Shown here piece by piece: positions 10,796 to 24,206 of a DNA stretch of 64,000 bases; positions within the stretch are counted from its first letter, which is position 1; each line of letters begins with the position of its first letter. Under the pieces are notes generated by a model. The model was not told the DNA's origin. It was given only the letters and a program-made list of their open reading frames with translations, and did not search any database. The position numbers were made by a program, and so were the translations under genes. The DNA is from Purshia tridentata (Eukaryota; Streptophyta; Magnoliopsida; Rosales; Rosaceae). The stretch covers positions 110,376 to 174,375 of the forward strand of contig QANT01001444.1 of assembly GCA_003254885.1 (NCBI GenBank), written 5' to 3'.

Positions 10796-12459
10796 TTATA
10801 TAGAGTCTGGTTTTTCCTCGCGTTGAACAGCTCGTGGGACAAATGTCAAGCCCCGAGCATGCCGTCGACCAAAGCTGATGGATGAGGGACTGGAGTCTGA
10901 AGTGCTTAATTTGGAGACAGCAGAAACAAGGACATCAATGGTTTCGTTTTCTACTTCCATACTAGATGAATCTGCCTTCTTAACAATAGCTTGTTTACGT
11001 TGGCTTTTCTGCCTCTGTTTTTTAGAAGGATGCGCCTTCTTGAAAAACTCAAATGAAGTGGGGAATTTATGCTTGTCCAACAGATGCTGTTGCCGACTTT
11101 TATAGTTCTTGAACTTCAAATCACAGCCTTCTACAAGGCATTCATACTGTTGCAGACAAAACATCCAAACCAAAGTAAAATAATTAACCAGTACATGTTA
11201 AATAACAAGATATTTAGGATCCCTTGAATTAGGATCATTATTCAGAATTTGAAAACCCATATGTATATACAAGATATCTTCTAGCAAAACCATGAACTTT
11301 TACAAATAACCAGATCAATTATTCATGCTTCAGTATAATCCCAGTTTGTGCTTGCACTTGATTTTTTGAAGGGTAATGATATTAAGTTGATAATCAAGTC
11401 ATATATAAGTGGAATTCAACTTGATCCCAGCAAACATGAAGCAACTTCTATGGTAATGATGTTAAGTTGAAGGGTAAGGATGTTAAGTTGTGATCAAGTC
11501 ATTATCAGTGAAATTGCAAGCTTGATCCCAGCTTAGAACCCAGAAAGGTAGAAAAGAAAAAAAGCATGAAATGACTTGTATGGTCATGTTTGGGCTTTGT
11601 TCCTGCTTCACACAAAACCCTAACATTTTGAAAATATGATAATTTTATAAAAATGAAAGAGGAACTGTCACAAAAATATCAAATGATCACCCTCAGTCAG
11701 AAAATACCAACACAGAAGAAAATGAAAAGTAATACCATTACCATGGCATAGCCCCGTGCAACTTTGGCCTGAAAGAAAGAATCATGTGCTTCAGATACGT
11801 GTATGCTTAGTAACTGTGATGTCGGGAAGACTCTTGAGCACACAGAACAAGATGCAGTGTGGCGCGCATTATAATGATCTTCAAAGTCCTCCAAGGAAGT
11901 CAAGCGAGCACCACAACCAACAATGGGACAGAAAACCCCCCTGCACACACATGACATTAAACCTTCAACGCTATCATCTTTTCAGTCCATACTTGCAGTT
12001 GACAAATATTTCATGTAATTATCAATACCTGCCTTCCTCATCAGCCATATTCCGAAGCTGATGCTTTTCATCTTCAGTTATATCCAGTGCAACCTACGCA
12101 ATTTAAAGTAAATTGATTAAGGAACAAGCAACCAAAATACGAATTCAAATTCAGCAAAATTTTGAAATTCCAATTGTGTTTGATACTTAAAAACCTAGTT
12201 CAAATACGGACTAAAGATGGGCACGGATTGTTTTATAACATGAAAATTGATTAGATTTACAACAAATAAGAAGTTCAGAGCTCACACCAGAAAGAAAGGA
12301 AATAAAAAGACAACACAAGGAAACGAAAAGAACCTGTTTGGCGAGGAGTTCCCTTTCGATGTTGCCAGATGCAAAAAAAAGAGATTCAGGACCAAACTTT
12401 CGACGGAGAGGTTTCCAATGCGGAAACCCTAATTGTCCTCCTTCAACATCCATCGCCAT
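10796..12459 (-). CDS. C2H2 zinc-finger protein, ZNF511-like, 246 aa
   Basis: Four exons on the reverse strand: 12459..12334, 12093..12029, 11940..11742 and 11146..10796; all joins keep frame. The N-terminus reads MAMDVEGGQLGFPHWKPL. Three C2H2 fingers follow: CPIVGC...H...H (exon 3), CSVCSRVFPTSQLLSIHVSEAH (exon 3) and CLVEGCDLKFKNYKSRQQHL with DKH (exon 4). The next segment HKFPTSFEFFKKAHPSKKQR is the strongly conserved hallmark of the eukaryotic ZNF511 family. The C-terminal ~70 residues are serine-rich and probably disordered. The family is conserved but poorly characterised; a nuclear nucleic-acid-binding role is inferred from the fingers. A second in-frame ATG six bases downstream (MDVEGG) could also be used. 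Confidence 0.9.
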
Positions 12460-14011
12460 GGCCTCGTGCTACACTGTTTCCTCTTCCTGCTAGTCTGAGC
12501 GACACTCACTGATCGGGTTTGAATGCTCCCAAGTCTTTAACCAACGAAACGTTTAGCTCCTTCTGGTGCATACAATGTGTACGAAATTTGGGCCTACCAC
12601 TGGCCCATATAGAACTCTTTGCTTTCAAACAATGGACCTGTTTGCATTTCTCGTTGCGCTGTTTGATATTCTCTGGCCTTTTCGCCTTTTTCTTGAATAA
12701 AGTATTTTATACAAAAAAAGTTCATTTTATTTAAATATTGTACAAAATGCATAAATTTCGAAAATTACAGGTCTTGACAACGTGTCAAAAATTTCGTTAT
12801 TTGAAGCTATTTTTCAACATCTATCTACATCATATGATAGATTGTCAATCATTAATATATGTGAATTATTTAAATATATAAATAATTAACTGTGTGGATA
12901 ATTATCATTAACAAATAAATTGGTCTCGAAAGGTTGTTTATTCTCAAATGATGTGAATGGTTCTGGACCTCTTGACATTTCAATTGGATGACTGCAAGTA
13001 ATCAATAAAAGCATTGGGGGTTCATGCATTTCTTTGATTTTTAAGTGACGAGTCAATCAGTTTGGGAAGCAATTAATATCATTATAATTTATAAATAGAG
13101 TTGGTAGAGAATCTAGAGATCATACAGTAGTCTTTCTTAATAATTTCACATATATATATATCTATCTGCATGCTCTATAAGACTATGCCAACTAGGGCAT
13201 GATAGTAACATTTTCTCGGTTGATAATACTTGTTTAACATATATGCAAAATAATTAAAAGACTTTGTTTATTATGGTAGAATTTTATTTCCGCACGCCAT
13301 TGCAAATTTAAAATCTGAGGATGAAATGAAAGTCGCCTTAGGCTTGTGCAAGCTTACGTTCGATATGGTGTTTGTTATTTTGTCATTTTCATTTCAAAGC
13401 AGCAAGTAATGACTAAAGGGAGTTGCGGCATTGCGAGGGCTAATCCCATCCACGCGTTCTAATTGTATGTCAAAAATAAGAACCAATTCAACCACACTGA
13501 TCAAGGAAATATTATATAAAATCATAAGAAAACAGGTGGTTGATGCATGTTTTTGAATTTGACTTGCAGGGTTCAACAAAATTGAGGTTTATCAGAGCAG
13601 TAAGAGGCATGTAAGCCGTCTGATCATAATCATGATCAAGTGAAGATCATGACGATATGAACCACATCATTTCATGTCGCAATGAATATGATTTGTTTTC
13701 AAAAGATGAATTAGCATGCAAGAGTCATATTAATTACTAATGGAAATGACAGCTAAAAAGTGTGATAAAGGAGCTACATAAGTTTATGTTACTGGGAATG
13801 GCTAGCTTTACAAGACAATGACCAATACTCAACACCATAGAAGACTAGTACTACTAGGGTATGGTTACTACCTACTAGAACATTGATTTAAAGTCATGGA
13901 CCTAAACGCTTGGACCAAGTATGCATGACTAGATCTTAATTATCTATCAAATTAACTAATATGGTTTGAAGGTCACCATTGTCGACTTTCTCAATTCTCT
14001 TGTATTCTTTC
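12460..14011. other. Gene-free spacer and peroxidase promoter
   Basis: AT-rich intergenic DNA. The first ~60 bp are the leader of the C2H2 gene; the last few hundred belong to the peroxidase promoter. Open frames at 12519..12734 and 13394..13579 have no recognisable features. Confidence 0.5.
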
Positions 14012-14019
14012 TATATAAA
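14012..14019 (+). promoter_or_regulatory. TATA box of the peroxidase gene
   Basis: TATATAAA lies about 68 bp upstream of the ATG at 14080. It is followed by a GA-rich leader (AGAGAGAGAGAGAC at 14041) typical of plant 5' UTRs. Confidence 0.6.
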
Positions 14020-14079
14020 AGTCACAGATGGAATACACGCAGAGAGAGAGAGAGACAGAAAGAAAGGCTAGAGCAGGAA

Positions 14080-15244
14080 ATGGAAGCATGGAGGTTGTGG
14101 TTGGTTTTAGTTTTGGTGGTGATTATGCAGGGGAAGGAATCAGAGGGACAATTAGTAGAAAACTTCTATAGCTCAAGTTGTCCAAACGTTGAATCCATAG
14201 TGAAGGAGGCTGTCTCCACGAAATTTAGCCAAACTTTAACAACAGCTCCAGCTACTCTGCGACTATTTTTCCATGACTGCTTTGTTGAGGTAGGTTGCAT
14301 TGCAAGCATACAACATATGCAGGGTGTTTAAAATCATTTTCTTTGGTTGATCAAGTTGCAAATGCAGGGATGTGATGCCTCCATCATGATAGCTTCACCA
14401 AATGGGGACGCAGAGAAGGATTTTTCGGATAATGTTTCATTAGCAGGAGATGGGTTTGACACCGTAATCAAGGCAAAGCAAGCAGTGGAAGCACAATGCC
14501 CTTCTGTTGTCTCTTGTGCTGACATTTTGGCTCTTGCTACACGCGATGTTGTAGTCCTTGTATGTACCAGACTACCAGTACCATTAATTGAAAGGCATGC
14601 AAGTTTCCATTTGAAAGCAAAATTATACTCATATGTTCCCTAAAATGAATTTGTGTTTTGTCTCTCAGGCGGGAGGCCCTGCATACAACGTAGAATTGGG
14701 ACGTCGGGATGGACTCGTCTCACAAGCCTCTCGTGTCGCTGGGAATTTGCCAGAGCCATCCTTTGATCTGAACCAACTCAACACAATGTTTGCCAAACAC
14801 AATCTTACCCAAACTGATGTCATTGCATTGTCCGGGGCACATACCTTAGGCTTTTCACACTGCAACCGCTTTGCAAACCGCCTCTACTCATTTTCATCTT
14901 CTTCTCCTGTGGACCCTTCTTTGGATTCTGACTATGCCAAGCAGTTGATGTCAGCCTGCCCCGAAGTTGTAGACCCCAGCATAGCCATCGACATGGACCC
15001 TCAAACCACACGAACATTTGACAACGCATATTATCAAAACTTGGTTGCTGGGAAGGGCTTGTTCACTTCGGATGAGGTTCTTTTCTCTGACTCTTCATCT
15101 CAGCCTACTGTCATTGATTTTGCCAACAACCCTGGTGACTTCAATGGAGCCTTCATCACTTCCATGAGGAAGCTTGGGAGGGTCGGCGTTAAGACTGGTC
15201 AACAAGGAGAGATAAGGATAGACTGCACCACCTTCAATTCATGA
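14080..15244 (+). CDS. Class III secretory peroxidase, 325 aa
   Basis: Three exons, 14080..14289, 14368..14559 and 14669..15244, all in phase 0. A signal peptide covers about residues 1-23; the mature protein would start at QLVENFY. The distal heme pocket has Arg61 and His65 (LRLFFHDCF), the proximal side His192 ([13 protein letters not shown]). GCDASIMI and [13 protein letters not shown] are present, with eight cysteines spaced as in class III enzymes. These are apoplastic H2O2-dependent oxidases acting in lignification, suberin formation or defence. The overall sequence resembles the Arabidopsis PER51/PER55 group, but that is from memory. I chose ATG 14080 because upstream codons in the same frame (from 13966) have no signal peptide and lie across the TATA box. 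Confidence 0.95.
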
Positions 15245-16085
15245 TCAATCTGATGATAGCTAGCTAGGATCCATCTTGGTATATATAATTATAAATTACT
15301 AGTTAATTTAATAAGGATTAAGAAGCAGACGATATTGTTGTGTGAAATAATAGTCTCTAAAGAAGAATTCATTTTTCAATAATATAAAACAATTTTAACG
15401 GCCATGGGATTCATAATTCATTAATTGAAACATGTAGGTAGGAATGGCTGCAAACCTACAATATATATCTGTTTGTGTGTCCTCTTATAAACTTAGAGAA
15501 ACAAATATATCTGTTTACAATTAATTTTGTGGACTACTGAATTTTAATCTTAAAAAAGACAGCTTCTGAACTACTACTGTGTGTTCTGAACTACTACTGT
15601 GTGTTCTGAACCACCAAGAATATCATTGCAACAATGGCAGAGAAAACTGTAAATATCGGAAAAGCTAAAGCAAAGAAACTCTGGCAAAACGATAAAACTG
15701 ATAATTGTTCTGTTCATTCATGGAGAATTGTTAAAACAATTGACTATGAAATACAAAAAATTTCAAGGTCAACTGAATCTGCAGATTCAATACAACATTC
15801 TAACACTTATTTTAGGAACGATACATTATAAGTTTATAACACTTGAAAAGAAAGTCTTACACAACCAAAGGTAGCACTGAATTGGCACACCAATGGGAGG
15901 GAAAACCTTGATGTCTGGTTTTGGCCCTCGAGAGTTCTGGAGAATGCGTGCTTGCCTCCATCACCCTTAATATGTTTACAGAAATACGGAAAATTTCTGC
16001 ATAACCTCAAAGTATACAAACATCAAAACAATTTGGACCAAATGCGGCTCAGAAAATCCAGGATGATTTGGATGATATCCTCTGA
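15245..16085. other. Spacer between the peroxidase and MFS genes
   Basis: Contains a 20-bp direct repeat near 15570..15609 (TGAACTACTACTGTGTGTTC twice). The 65-residue open frame at 15634 has no family signature. From about 15830 the reverse strand is likely 3' UTR of the transporter gene. Confidence 0.5.
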
Positions 16086-18797
16086 TTACGAAATCCCAGA
16101 TGGACGGGATTTTCCATAGAGGTGGGCATATACAATCTTAGTTCGATGCACCAGAATCATGCTTAAAACAAATGCAACAATGCAGAATGCAGACATAATT
16201 ACCGAAGTCAAGAAAAAGCATATAGCACCATCACACTTTGGTGCATCCATTCCAGGCAGGCCTTGTAAAATTGATCCTGAACTTAGGTGATGGTGGTGAT
16301 GAGCTTGCTTCTCTGCTTCACGGTCATATATAGTGCTAGCAATTAGACCAGAAAAGAGCAACCCACCAGCAGGGTTTGCTATTGTGAGGAAATTGTACAA
16401 AGCCCCAAACTTTTTCAAGCCAAACAATTCAGAGGCAGCAGCTGGCACAATTGCCCAATGAGCCCCATACCCTAGCCCAATCAAGATGGTAGCAATGTAC
16501 ATTGCCCCAGGCCATCCAAAAGCAACGAATATATGCCCAACTGCCATAATGAGTTGTGCCACAGCCATTGCTACCGGTCTTGGATAAGCATAGTCCCTAT
16601 TGAATATAAAGTGATGGATGATAAGTCGCAAGACCAAATTTTAGTAATATTTATTTAACTTCTAGATGAAAATGTAGTCAGTTCATACCTCACAATAATC
16701 TCAGAGAAGTAACCGCCCCCAACGCGACCAAGAAAGTTCCAAATGCTGACCATGGATACAAATATATGTGTATTATCATAACCTAGAGACTGGATGATCT
16801 GACCCATGTTATCAATCACTGTCAAACCAGATCCCGAACCCAAGAGAAGTGAGAAAAAGATAAGCCAAAAGTCTGCTTTAATCAAAGCTTGTGTCAAGGT
16901 GAAGTCCTCCCCTCTATGCGGACCCCTCCTCCTCTTAACCCTCACTGCTCCTTCTGCAGCTGCTTGGAATAGTTTTGCTTGCAAGTGGGCAATTCGTTTT
17001 TGCCTTTCTGATGCTGGAAGCAAGTCTACTTCCTTAGGCTTCTCATCTTCCACCTCACTGAATATTACCTCAGTAGCATCTGGTTCAGATTTGCCAGGTT
17101 CTTGTTTCTGTGGCCCAGGTAGGAGTGCCTCTTCTTCTAGAGCTCTTGGCTCTGAGAAAAAACTCAATGAAACAGGAATCACAATGGGAATCAAGATGAG
17201 GATAAACAAAACCACTGTAAAAATAGTGATCACAGTGTGGCTCAGATCAATTAGATCTTCAACTAGCATGACCCCCATCAAATAAGCAGCTAACAGGAGG
17301 CACACACTATATATAAACGTGAAGCTCATAGCATCAGTTGCCCGGACTTGTCTGTGACCTCCAACTGGTCTGACAATAAACATTAAAGCAATAATCACCA
17401 TTGCTGGACCAACTGCAACCATGAAAATCAAAGATGCATGATCTGGGGAATGGATCATCGCATATATCTGAGTCATAATTGCGCCACCCAACCCAGCAAA
17501 TCCCTTAAGAATTCCAACCACAGGACCCCGACTTTTTGGGAAGTTTTGCACACAAGACACAAGAGCAGCTGTATTGAAGTAGGTCTCACCATTTGTTCCC
17601 ACAAATATAAGAATGCACATCTGCAAAATTGGAATTGCTAAAGATTTAACCAAGGCACGATGAATAAAGTACGAATGAATAATTTCATAGTCTACTAAAA
17701 GAACGCATGCATCACTCCCCATTGCAAATCATTTTATTTGGATTGTTTGTAAATTTGTTATGAACGGCGTTACCCTTTCATGAACAAGGTTGAGCAAATT
17801 TTGTTATTAAAACATAAGTAGCAAAAGAAATGCTATATCTCAGTAGACAGTACAAAAAGAAGTTTTGAGAAAATATATACAAAAAATTAAAGAAGAAAAA
17901 TACATCATGGACCACAAAAAAAAAAAAACAACTTCAAAAAGTTCATTTCAAAAGCCTTTACGCTTTCCTTGGATCGATTCAGAAAAAGTAGAAGAAAATT
18001 GCAGAAATGCTGACAGAAGGACCTTGATTTCTTAAGCTATTTTTTCCATTTTCTTTACCTCTCCCAGGATCCACCTTAAACAGACTGTATATATTCATTT
18101 CTTCGATTCAGTATGTGAATGTGACCAATCAGGAAAATGACTTAAAAGTAAAAAAAAAAGGCAAGGTGAAAGGCAAGAGAATGATCCTTTTACTAAGGAA
18201 AAATAACATTTTACTCTGTTTTATCAACTCAAACCAAAAAATACCAGAAACAATTTCCATTTCCAAAAAAATAACTATCCATATCAATATCTTCCATATA
18301 TCATTCAATCAGCACATCCATGAATTGAGTGAATAATCAAATAAAATTCATGAGAAAGCAAATATATAGTCAAACTGGATCCATGGACAAAAAACATCTT
18401 CTACTTTAAGAGAAAATCAAGAATCAGAAAATAAAATTCAAAGTCTATGTTAGATACTCACAGCCCACAAAGGCAAAACAGGAGCTCGACCAGTAACAAT
18501 AAGCCAAACCCAGCCATAGCCTACAAAATTCTTCAAAGCACCAATGAGCAGTGCAGCCCACAAGGGCAAGACCTCGCACAAGGTCCCAGCCAAGAACCCA
18601 ACACTGTCCCCAAGGTCCTTAGCCACACCCAACCTGGCAATCTGCCTCTGATTATAGTTCAAAGAGCTCTTTATCACCGGTGATATGCTCCCAAAAAGGT
18701 ACCCAATACCCGCACACGATTGCACCCACATTGCAGCCACAAAAACCAGCCATCTGTTGTGAAAGAACAGCCTGAACTTCTCCTGCATCCGACCCAT
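16086..18797 (-). CDS. Nodulin-like / NFD4-like major facilitator transporter, 592 aa
   Basis: Three exons on the reverse strand, 18797..18462, 17620..16689 and 16596..16086, keep frame. The N-terminus MGRMQEKFRLFFHNRWLVF, with AAMWVQSCAGIGYLFGSISP, and then FVGTNGETYFNTAALVSCVQ are hallmarks of the plant nodulin-like MFS family (Nodulin-like plus MFS_1; Arabidopsis NFD4 is a member). About 12 membrane helices are visible. A long hydrophilic central loop (EEEALLPGPQ ... VRVKRRRGPHRGEDFTL) separates the halves. The second half has IDNMGQIIQSLGY and FLGRVGGGYFSEI. A five-histidine run lies in a late loop. Substrates of this branch are not settled; boundaries and integrity look good. Confidence 0.92.
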
Positions 18798-20859
18798 TAA
18801 TGCCCAGAAGCTCTATCTGGTATTTGGCTGTGTTATTTATTGGAATTCGGAAAAAAGATATCTTTCACAATGCGATTGTTTTGCCTTTTTTTGGTTTCTA
18901 TATATACTGTGAAGCAGATAGGTAGAGCCTGCAGAGACAGGTAGGCTGGTGTGTGATGCGCTGGATCGGTTCACCGATCGTGGAACAGTGACGGGGTTTT
19001 TGGGCACGACATGGTATAAAATAAGCATTTGGTGTTCAAGATATTTACGGAAATGGCACTGTGACTGTGAGTCTGACTCGTGAGTGTTAACTGTAGAAGA
19101 AAATTTGGCAGCGAATTGAAGAAAAGCCATAATAATTACTACAAGCGTGACAATGGTCGTCTCTTTGGTCTTTATTAGACATTTTGATGGTTAACTGTCT
19201 GCTTCCATGCCATGCTCATCGTTCCCTTTCCAGTTTTTTCTTCTTTATATTTGATCATCATTTATTTTGAAATTTGATTAATAATATTTGAGAATTTCAA
19301 AGTCATTCTATTCCTTAAAATTACAATTTTGACAATATTATCATATGTTAACTTTGTCAAAATTACAATGTAAAAAAATAGACTAACTTTAAGATACCCA
19401 AAAAGAGGACTCAAGTATTATTCTTGATTTTCATAGTGCATGCCATAATTTTGCCAAAAATAATGTTTCACAATTAAAATACTTTTGAATCCAAAGTAGG
19501 ACTTTTAAAGGTTGTGTTTACAATACATGAAAGTACTTCAATATTTAATTTTCGTACATCCCAAACCACATGCGAGGTCCAATGAGCATTTTAATTAGAG
19601 GCAAACACATCAGATCTATACGATATCATTGTTCTTCAGTTATTAACCTCTTATGAGTTATGAGGTGCTTGTAAAGCATAATCGCTTTCATCACAGAGAA
19701 AACAAAGAACCCCACATTTGAAATTACATGAAGTACTGAGTACTGAACAGCCTGTTTGTCGTGTTGCCCATTAAGTAGGATAAAGGTCCTGCGAAATATG
19801 CGGTCGGTGGCCTACTGTCCTCAAACTTAAATTAACCTATAAAGAAAAAGACATAGATGTCATCCTTCCAATAATTATCCAAGGACCGGAAGGCAAAAGC
19901 TATTTTGGGGTCTCCCCTACATATTTTGTTCAATTAAGATTCTGCTGGATTGGTATCTTTTGTTATTATAAATTAAGATTTCACAAATCTTGCAGCTGTT
20001 GTCTTTTTCCCTCATATTAATATATAAACCACGTTTTGCTCGTAGATGAGATCAAATGAATGGTTGGGTTACACGCTGGGAATTAGGAACCAAATGTCCC
20101 TTTACAGCTCCAAACGTCACAAATACATTGGAATATCCGACTTCGGCTGATTTTAATTTCGAAATTTCCAATTTTTAAAATTTTAAATTAATTGTAAATC
20201 TGAAATGACCAAATCCGAATTTCAATATGAAATTTTCTGAAACTTTTTGAAGACATTCCGATTCACATCAAATTTATAATATGTTATATATGTTTTAATT
20301 TAAGGGATAAATCAATAAAAAATTTCACAATTAAATTTTAATCAATGCACTTTTTCATAATTTCATTTTAGTTAGTATTGACCAAAAGTGAATTGGACTT
20401 GGTAACTAAAATGGAATATAGTTTCAAAATCCATTGATTTTTATAAGAAAATAAAATTTACATTGACTATTATGTAATATTGAAATGTTTTATTGATTTA
20501 AATGTAATTTTCTATTTAATTTATTTGATCTATATTCTATGTTTCATTATTTTTTTATTATTTCAGATATACACATACATAATCTACTGAAAAATAACAT
20601 TAATACATACATATAATTATATGTATTATTAGGTAAAATATAATATTTGTAAATCTAAAAAACATATAAATACTTGTGTATCCTATAAAAATACATGCTA
20701 ATAAACACACACGCACACATATCATCTATATCCTATTTCTGATCTTATCTGAATCACACCGAAGAGAAATTTATTTTAAAGGAAACACGTATCGACTGAA
20801 GTAAATTTCATTAAACGGAATGATTAAGTATATATATCTACACTTGAGGTAACAGCAAC
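18798..20859. other. Gene-free spacer upstream of the MFS gene
   Basis: The first ~150 bp are the MFS leader/promoter. The rest is very AT-rich (notably 20160..20700) with no coding or RNA signature until the tRNA. Confidence 0.55.
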
Positions 20860-20941
20860 GTCGATATGTCCGAGTGGTTAAGGAGACAGACTTGAAATCT
20901 GTTGGGCTTCGCCCGCGCAGGTTCGAACCCTGCTGTCGACG
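20860..20941 (+). tRNA. tRNA-Ser (anticodon UGA)
   Basis: 82-nt type II cloverleaf. The acceptor GTCGATA pairs with TGTCGAC with one G-T pair; the D arm is TGTCCGAGTGGTTAAGGA; the anticodon loop is CTTGAAA with anticodon TGA; the long variable arm is TTGGGCTTCGCCCGC; the T loop is TTCGAAC. The long variable arm confirms serine. A T-rich tract follows (TTTAATTTGTTTTAATTTTT), a plausible pol III terminator. Confidence 0.95.
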
Positions 20942-22064
20942 CTTTAATTTGTTTTAATTTTTCTTTTTAATTTATTCTTGTCAGTTGACGGCTGCTGTGA
21001 GCTTTTTGTTCACTCAAACCAAATGTAATAAACTTAAAAGAGAAGACACAAATGAACACTGAAATGATTATCTCTACATCTTACATCTGATTTAGTGAAT
21101 CACATTGGATTATATTGTTCATGGTAATAATCATGGGATAGCGAATCATGTTTCAGTTTGTGTGAAGTGCAAAACTTCTCCCAAATTTGTGAATGTTTTT
21201 CTGGATATATATAGCATATGTTCAATCCTACAAGCCTACGGCCCACCTCTCTTTTAATGGACTGTAGTTGGGCTTATTTATAAATGTTAAATGAATGGAT
21301 CTCAAGAAGGGGCTTTTTTATTTTTTTCTTTAAATTTCCTTAGTTATTTCAGCCCATAGCCCATCTATTCTAGCCCACTCCAGCCCCATAGTCATCATGA
21401 AGGCGAGGGAAAAATGAACGAGGGTAAAGAAGAGTCCAGCATTCAATGGCCGGTGTCCAAGAGGAAACTCTGGTTGTACTTGTATACTATAGACTGTATT
21501 GAATAATTAGTAGTCCAGCAAAGTAGATGCTCCTGTTGTGGGTTTCACACTCCACTCTGGTAAGTGTACCCTATTATTCCAAATCAGAACTGGAAGTGGT
21601 TGGTAGAAATTGTGTGATAGCTACAAGAGGATTGCACAGAACAAGATATATATTAGAAACTGAAGCAGAATAGCGCTGAGTTTGGCAGTGAGTCACATTT
21701 TTGAAATTTGAATATATAGCCATTAATCCATACAGAAAAATGTATTACGTGGGAAGCTTCCTTGGGATGCATGTGAGATGTGAGGTGTAAACTACTACAA
21801 GACTAAAATGTGTGAATAGAATAGCTTGATTCTGTAACCTTCACCTTTTCCTAGTCATCTATCCCTTGTCTCTTCCTCCCCAAAGGTAACGGCACTCTAT
21901 CTTTGTAATCATGCATCTTTTTCCAAATTCCATACCAACCAATCCTTACTCATTATAGTACTCATTGGCAGGCAGAGATCGATCACACTTACTTAAACAG
22001 ATTTGGGTTTTGGGTTGAGACTTGAGAGAGATCAAGAATTCAAGCAGGCAGCACATCGTCGAAG
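20942..22064. other. Spacer and 5' flank of the first DUF3339 gene
   Basis: No coding exon seen. The last ~100 bp before 22065 look like a 5' UTR (TTGAGAGAGATCAAG). Confidence 0.5.
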
Positions 22065-22277
22065 ATGTCGGATTGGGGGCCAGTTTTCGTTGCAGTAGTG
22101 TTGTTTATTCTGCTAACTCCAGGATTGCTGATTCAGATACCTGGAAAATCTCGATTCGTTGAGTTTGGAAACTTTCAAACAAGTGGAGTTTCTATACTGG
22201 TTCATTCCATCATCTACTTTACACTCATCTGTATCTTCTTATTAGCTATTGGAGTCCACATGTATGTTGGCTCTTAA
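22065..22277 (+). CDS. DUF3339 small membrane protein, copy 1 (70 aa)
   Basis: Single-exon gene. MSDWGPVFVAVVLFILLTPG opens with the family motif (M-x-DWGPV) and a first transmembrane helix; then LIQIPGKSRFVEFGNFQTSG, the short polar loop; then a second helix from VSILVHSIIYF to GVHMYVGS. The family is plant-specific, about 70 residues, two helices, of unknown function. It is the first of five related genes in 4.8 kb, and its 3' end faces that of copy 2. Confidence 0.92.
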   Translation: MSDWGPVFVAVVLFILLTPGLLIQIPGKSRFVEFGNFQTSGVSILVHSIIYFTLICIFLLAIGVHMYVGS

Positions 22278-23163
22278 TTCTTAAACACCCATCTCAATAT
22301 TCTCAACTCTACTACTTCTAGTACCGAATTGTCTGTCTAGATTTGATTGTACTGGATTTAGTTGTCTCACTTACATTTTCAATTTGATGAGTTATGTGCT
22401 TCATTAGCTTGTTTGTCTACGCATTTGGATTTGATCTTATACTAGTAATTGCTTGATTTTCTTCTTGCTAGGTATGAATTAGTTGGAATTGATGACAGAA
22501 AGCATCTGCATGTATAGTATTACAACAGCAGAGAGTATTTTGTATTAGTTACCATTTTACAACAAGCATATTCAGAACTTGTGCGTGCTAATTCAAACAT
22601 AAAAGTTTGATCAGTAGCAGATCGAACCAACAATTATGTATCATTTATGTGCATATCTTGAGGCTTTAGTACTGGTTTGAGAGTCAGTTAGGCAGACATT
22701 TAGCACATTTGCATGAGTTCAGAGCAAAGAGAAAGACCATAAGTATATGGCCTAATTTCATGGTGCATAGGTAGCCTCCATGTAACTACAGGGTGAGTTT
22801 TTTGCTAATCTGTAAAGCTTTAATGGGAATCATCTAAATTCATCCACTAAAGGAATAAAAAATTCTAAGAACCTATGGTTGCCTTTCTGATACATGTAAG
22901 GTATTATTTGTGTCTTTAAAGAATTAGATTTATGCAAAGACCTATGATTGCAAGACCAAAACTGCTTCTTTTCCTGCATATTCCAAAGTAATTGTTCATT
23001 TGCACAAAAACAGATTACATGTAGCTCCACGGCACCAGTAGTCAATGAAAACAAGTAAAACAACAAAATTGAATCCTTGTTTGCTGTAAAGCAGCACTAA
23101 GCTGGTCTGGTAAAACTTGAGAATTGAGAATTGACATGGTCCGGTGACTCTGGTACGTGTTTC
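22278..23163. other. Spacer between convergent DUF3339 copies 1 and 2
   Basis: Contains the two 3' UTRs. The open frame at 22830..23066 is not recognisable and probably not coding. Confidence 0.5.
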
Positions 23164-23370
23164 CTAAGCATAGATGCGAATATCAAGAATAACAAGAAAC
23201 AGAATAATTAGCAAACCATAGATGACAGTGTGCAAGAATATGGAGGCCACACTGGTCTTCATGTTCATAAATTCGAAGGGGCGCTCCCTTCCTGGCATTT
23301 GAAACACCAGCCCTGGTGACAAAAATGCAAACAGCGCTGAAGCTATGAGGGGAGCTGCCCAATTTTTCAT
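23164..23370 (-). CDS. DUF3339 small membrane protein, copy 2, divergent subtype (68 aa)
   Basis: Single-exon reverse-strand gene. It opens MKNWAAPLIASALFAFLSPG instead of DWGPV, followed by FQMPGRERPFEFMNMKTSVA and a second helix ending ILDIRIYA. The loop motifs PG, EF-NMKTS and the final I-IY are retained, so it is a family member of a distinct subtype. It is the most diverged of the five copies. Its start faces the start of copy 3 across 836 bp. Confidence 0.9.
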   Translation of the reverse strand: MKNWAAPLIASALFAFLSPGLVFQMPGRERPFEFMNMKTSVASIFLHTVIYGLLIILFLVILDIRIYA

Positions 23371-24206
23371 TCTAAGCTTCTCTGTCTCTCACAAGATTTC
23401 CCTCCACCCTTCTTTGACAATGTAGAAGAATAATGGAGAAAGCATATGAAAAAAAGAGCTTTGGATGCTATAAAATATATTCTACTCCTTAAAATAGGGA
23501 ATGAGAATCCCATAAAGCTAGAAGCCTAGAACATGATATAATTATGAATCATCCACTTTGGCCCCTTTTTTAAAATTAAAAATTCTTGGTAGTGCGGCTA
23601 TTGTTGATTTGCTTTGCTTTGTTGAATTATTGGAATTTGGATAAGTAAAGCATCATTTTCTATTGTTGTTGTCAAGACCATAAGTCATGAAAAAGGCAGG
23701 CATATAAATAGCATAGGCATAATATTGTTGTTTGAAAATTGCAATGAACGGCAGTTCCATTTCGCACTTGAATGCTTCAATCACCGTCCATTTCAGTTTT
23801 CAATCCCTTACTCACTGTCCTTTATCTACAAACAACCAGTCCTACATGTCCGTCAAGGATTGGATTAGTCAAAGTGGGGAAGAATAAGAAAAGAAAAAGC
23901 TTTCATGTAGTGGGTTGGGACCCACTTGCACTGATGTTATCTGCAACCGATAGTAGAGAAGCCAAGCCTTGAGTAGGTGGTTGGTACTAGAAGCACCCTC
24001 CTCAGTCTGTGTGTTGGCCATGGTTGCTTAAAACTTGAAAATTGTTTCCAAGTCCGAATCCCAAGTGTCTCTCTCACTTGCAAATCTCAATAAACAAACA
24101 AAAACAAAAGCCTTTGAGTTCCGTCCTCATCCCCATTGCGTCAGGCAAAGCAAAGCCCAAAACCCTCATCGTCTGAAAGAAGAATAATTAATTTGTAGCT
24201 AAGAAA
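23371..24206. other. Divergent promoter region between DUF3339 copies 2 and 3
   Basis: 836 bp shared by two head-to-head genes, so both promoters must lie here. The 66-residue open frame at 23772..23972 has no family signature. Confidence 0.5.

Noticed and set aside
15634-15831. 65-codon open frame after the peroxidase gene
   Set aside because: No recognised domain, no promoter-like context, and composition like the surrounding non-coding DNA.
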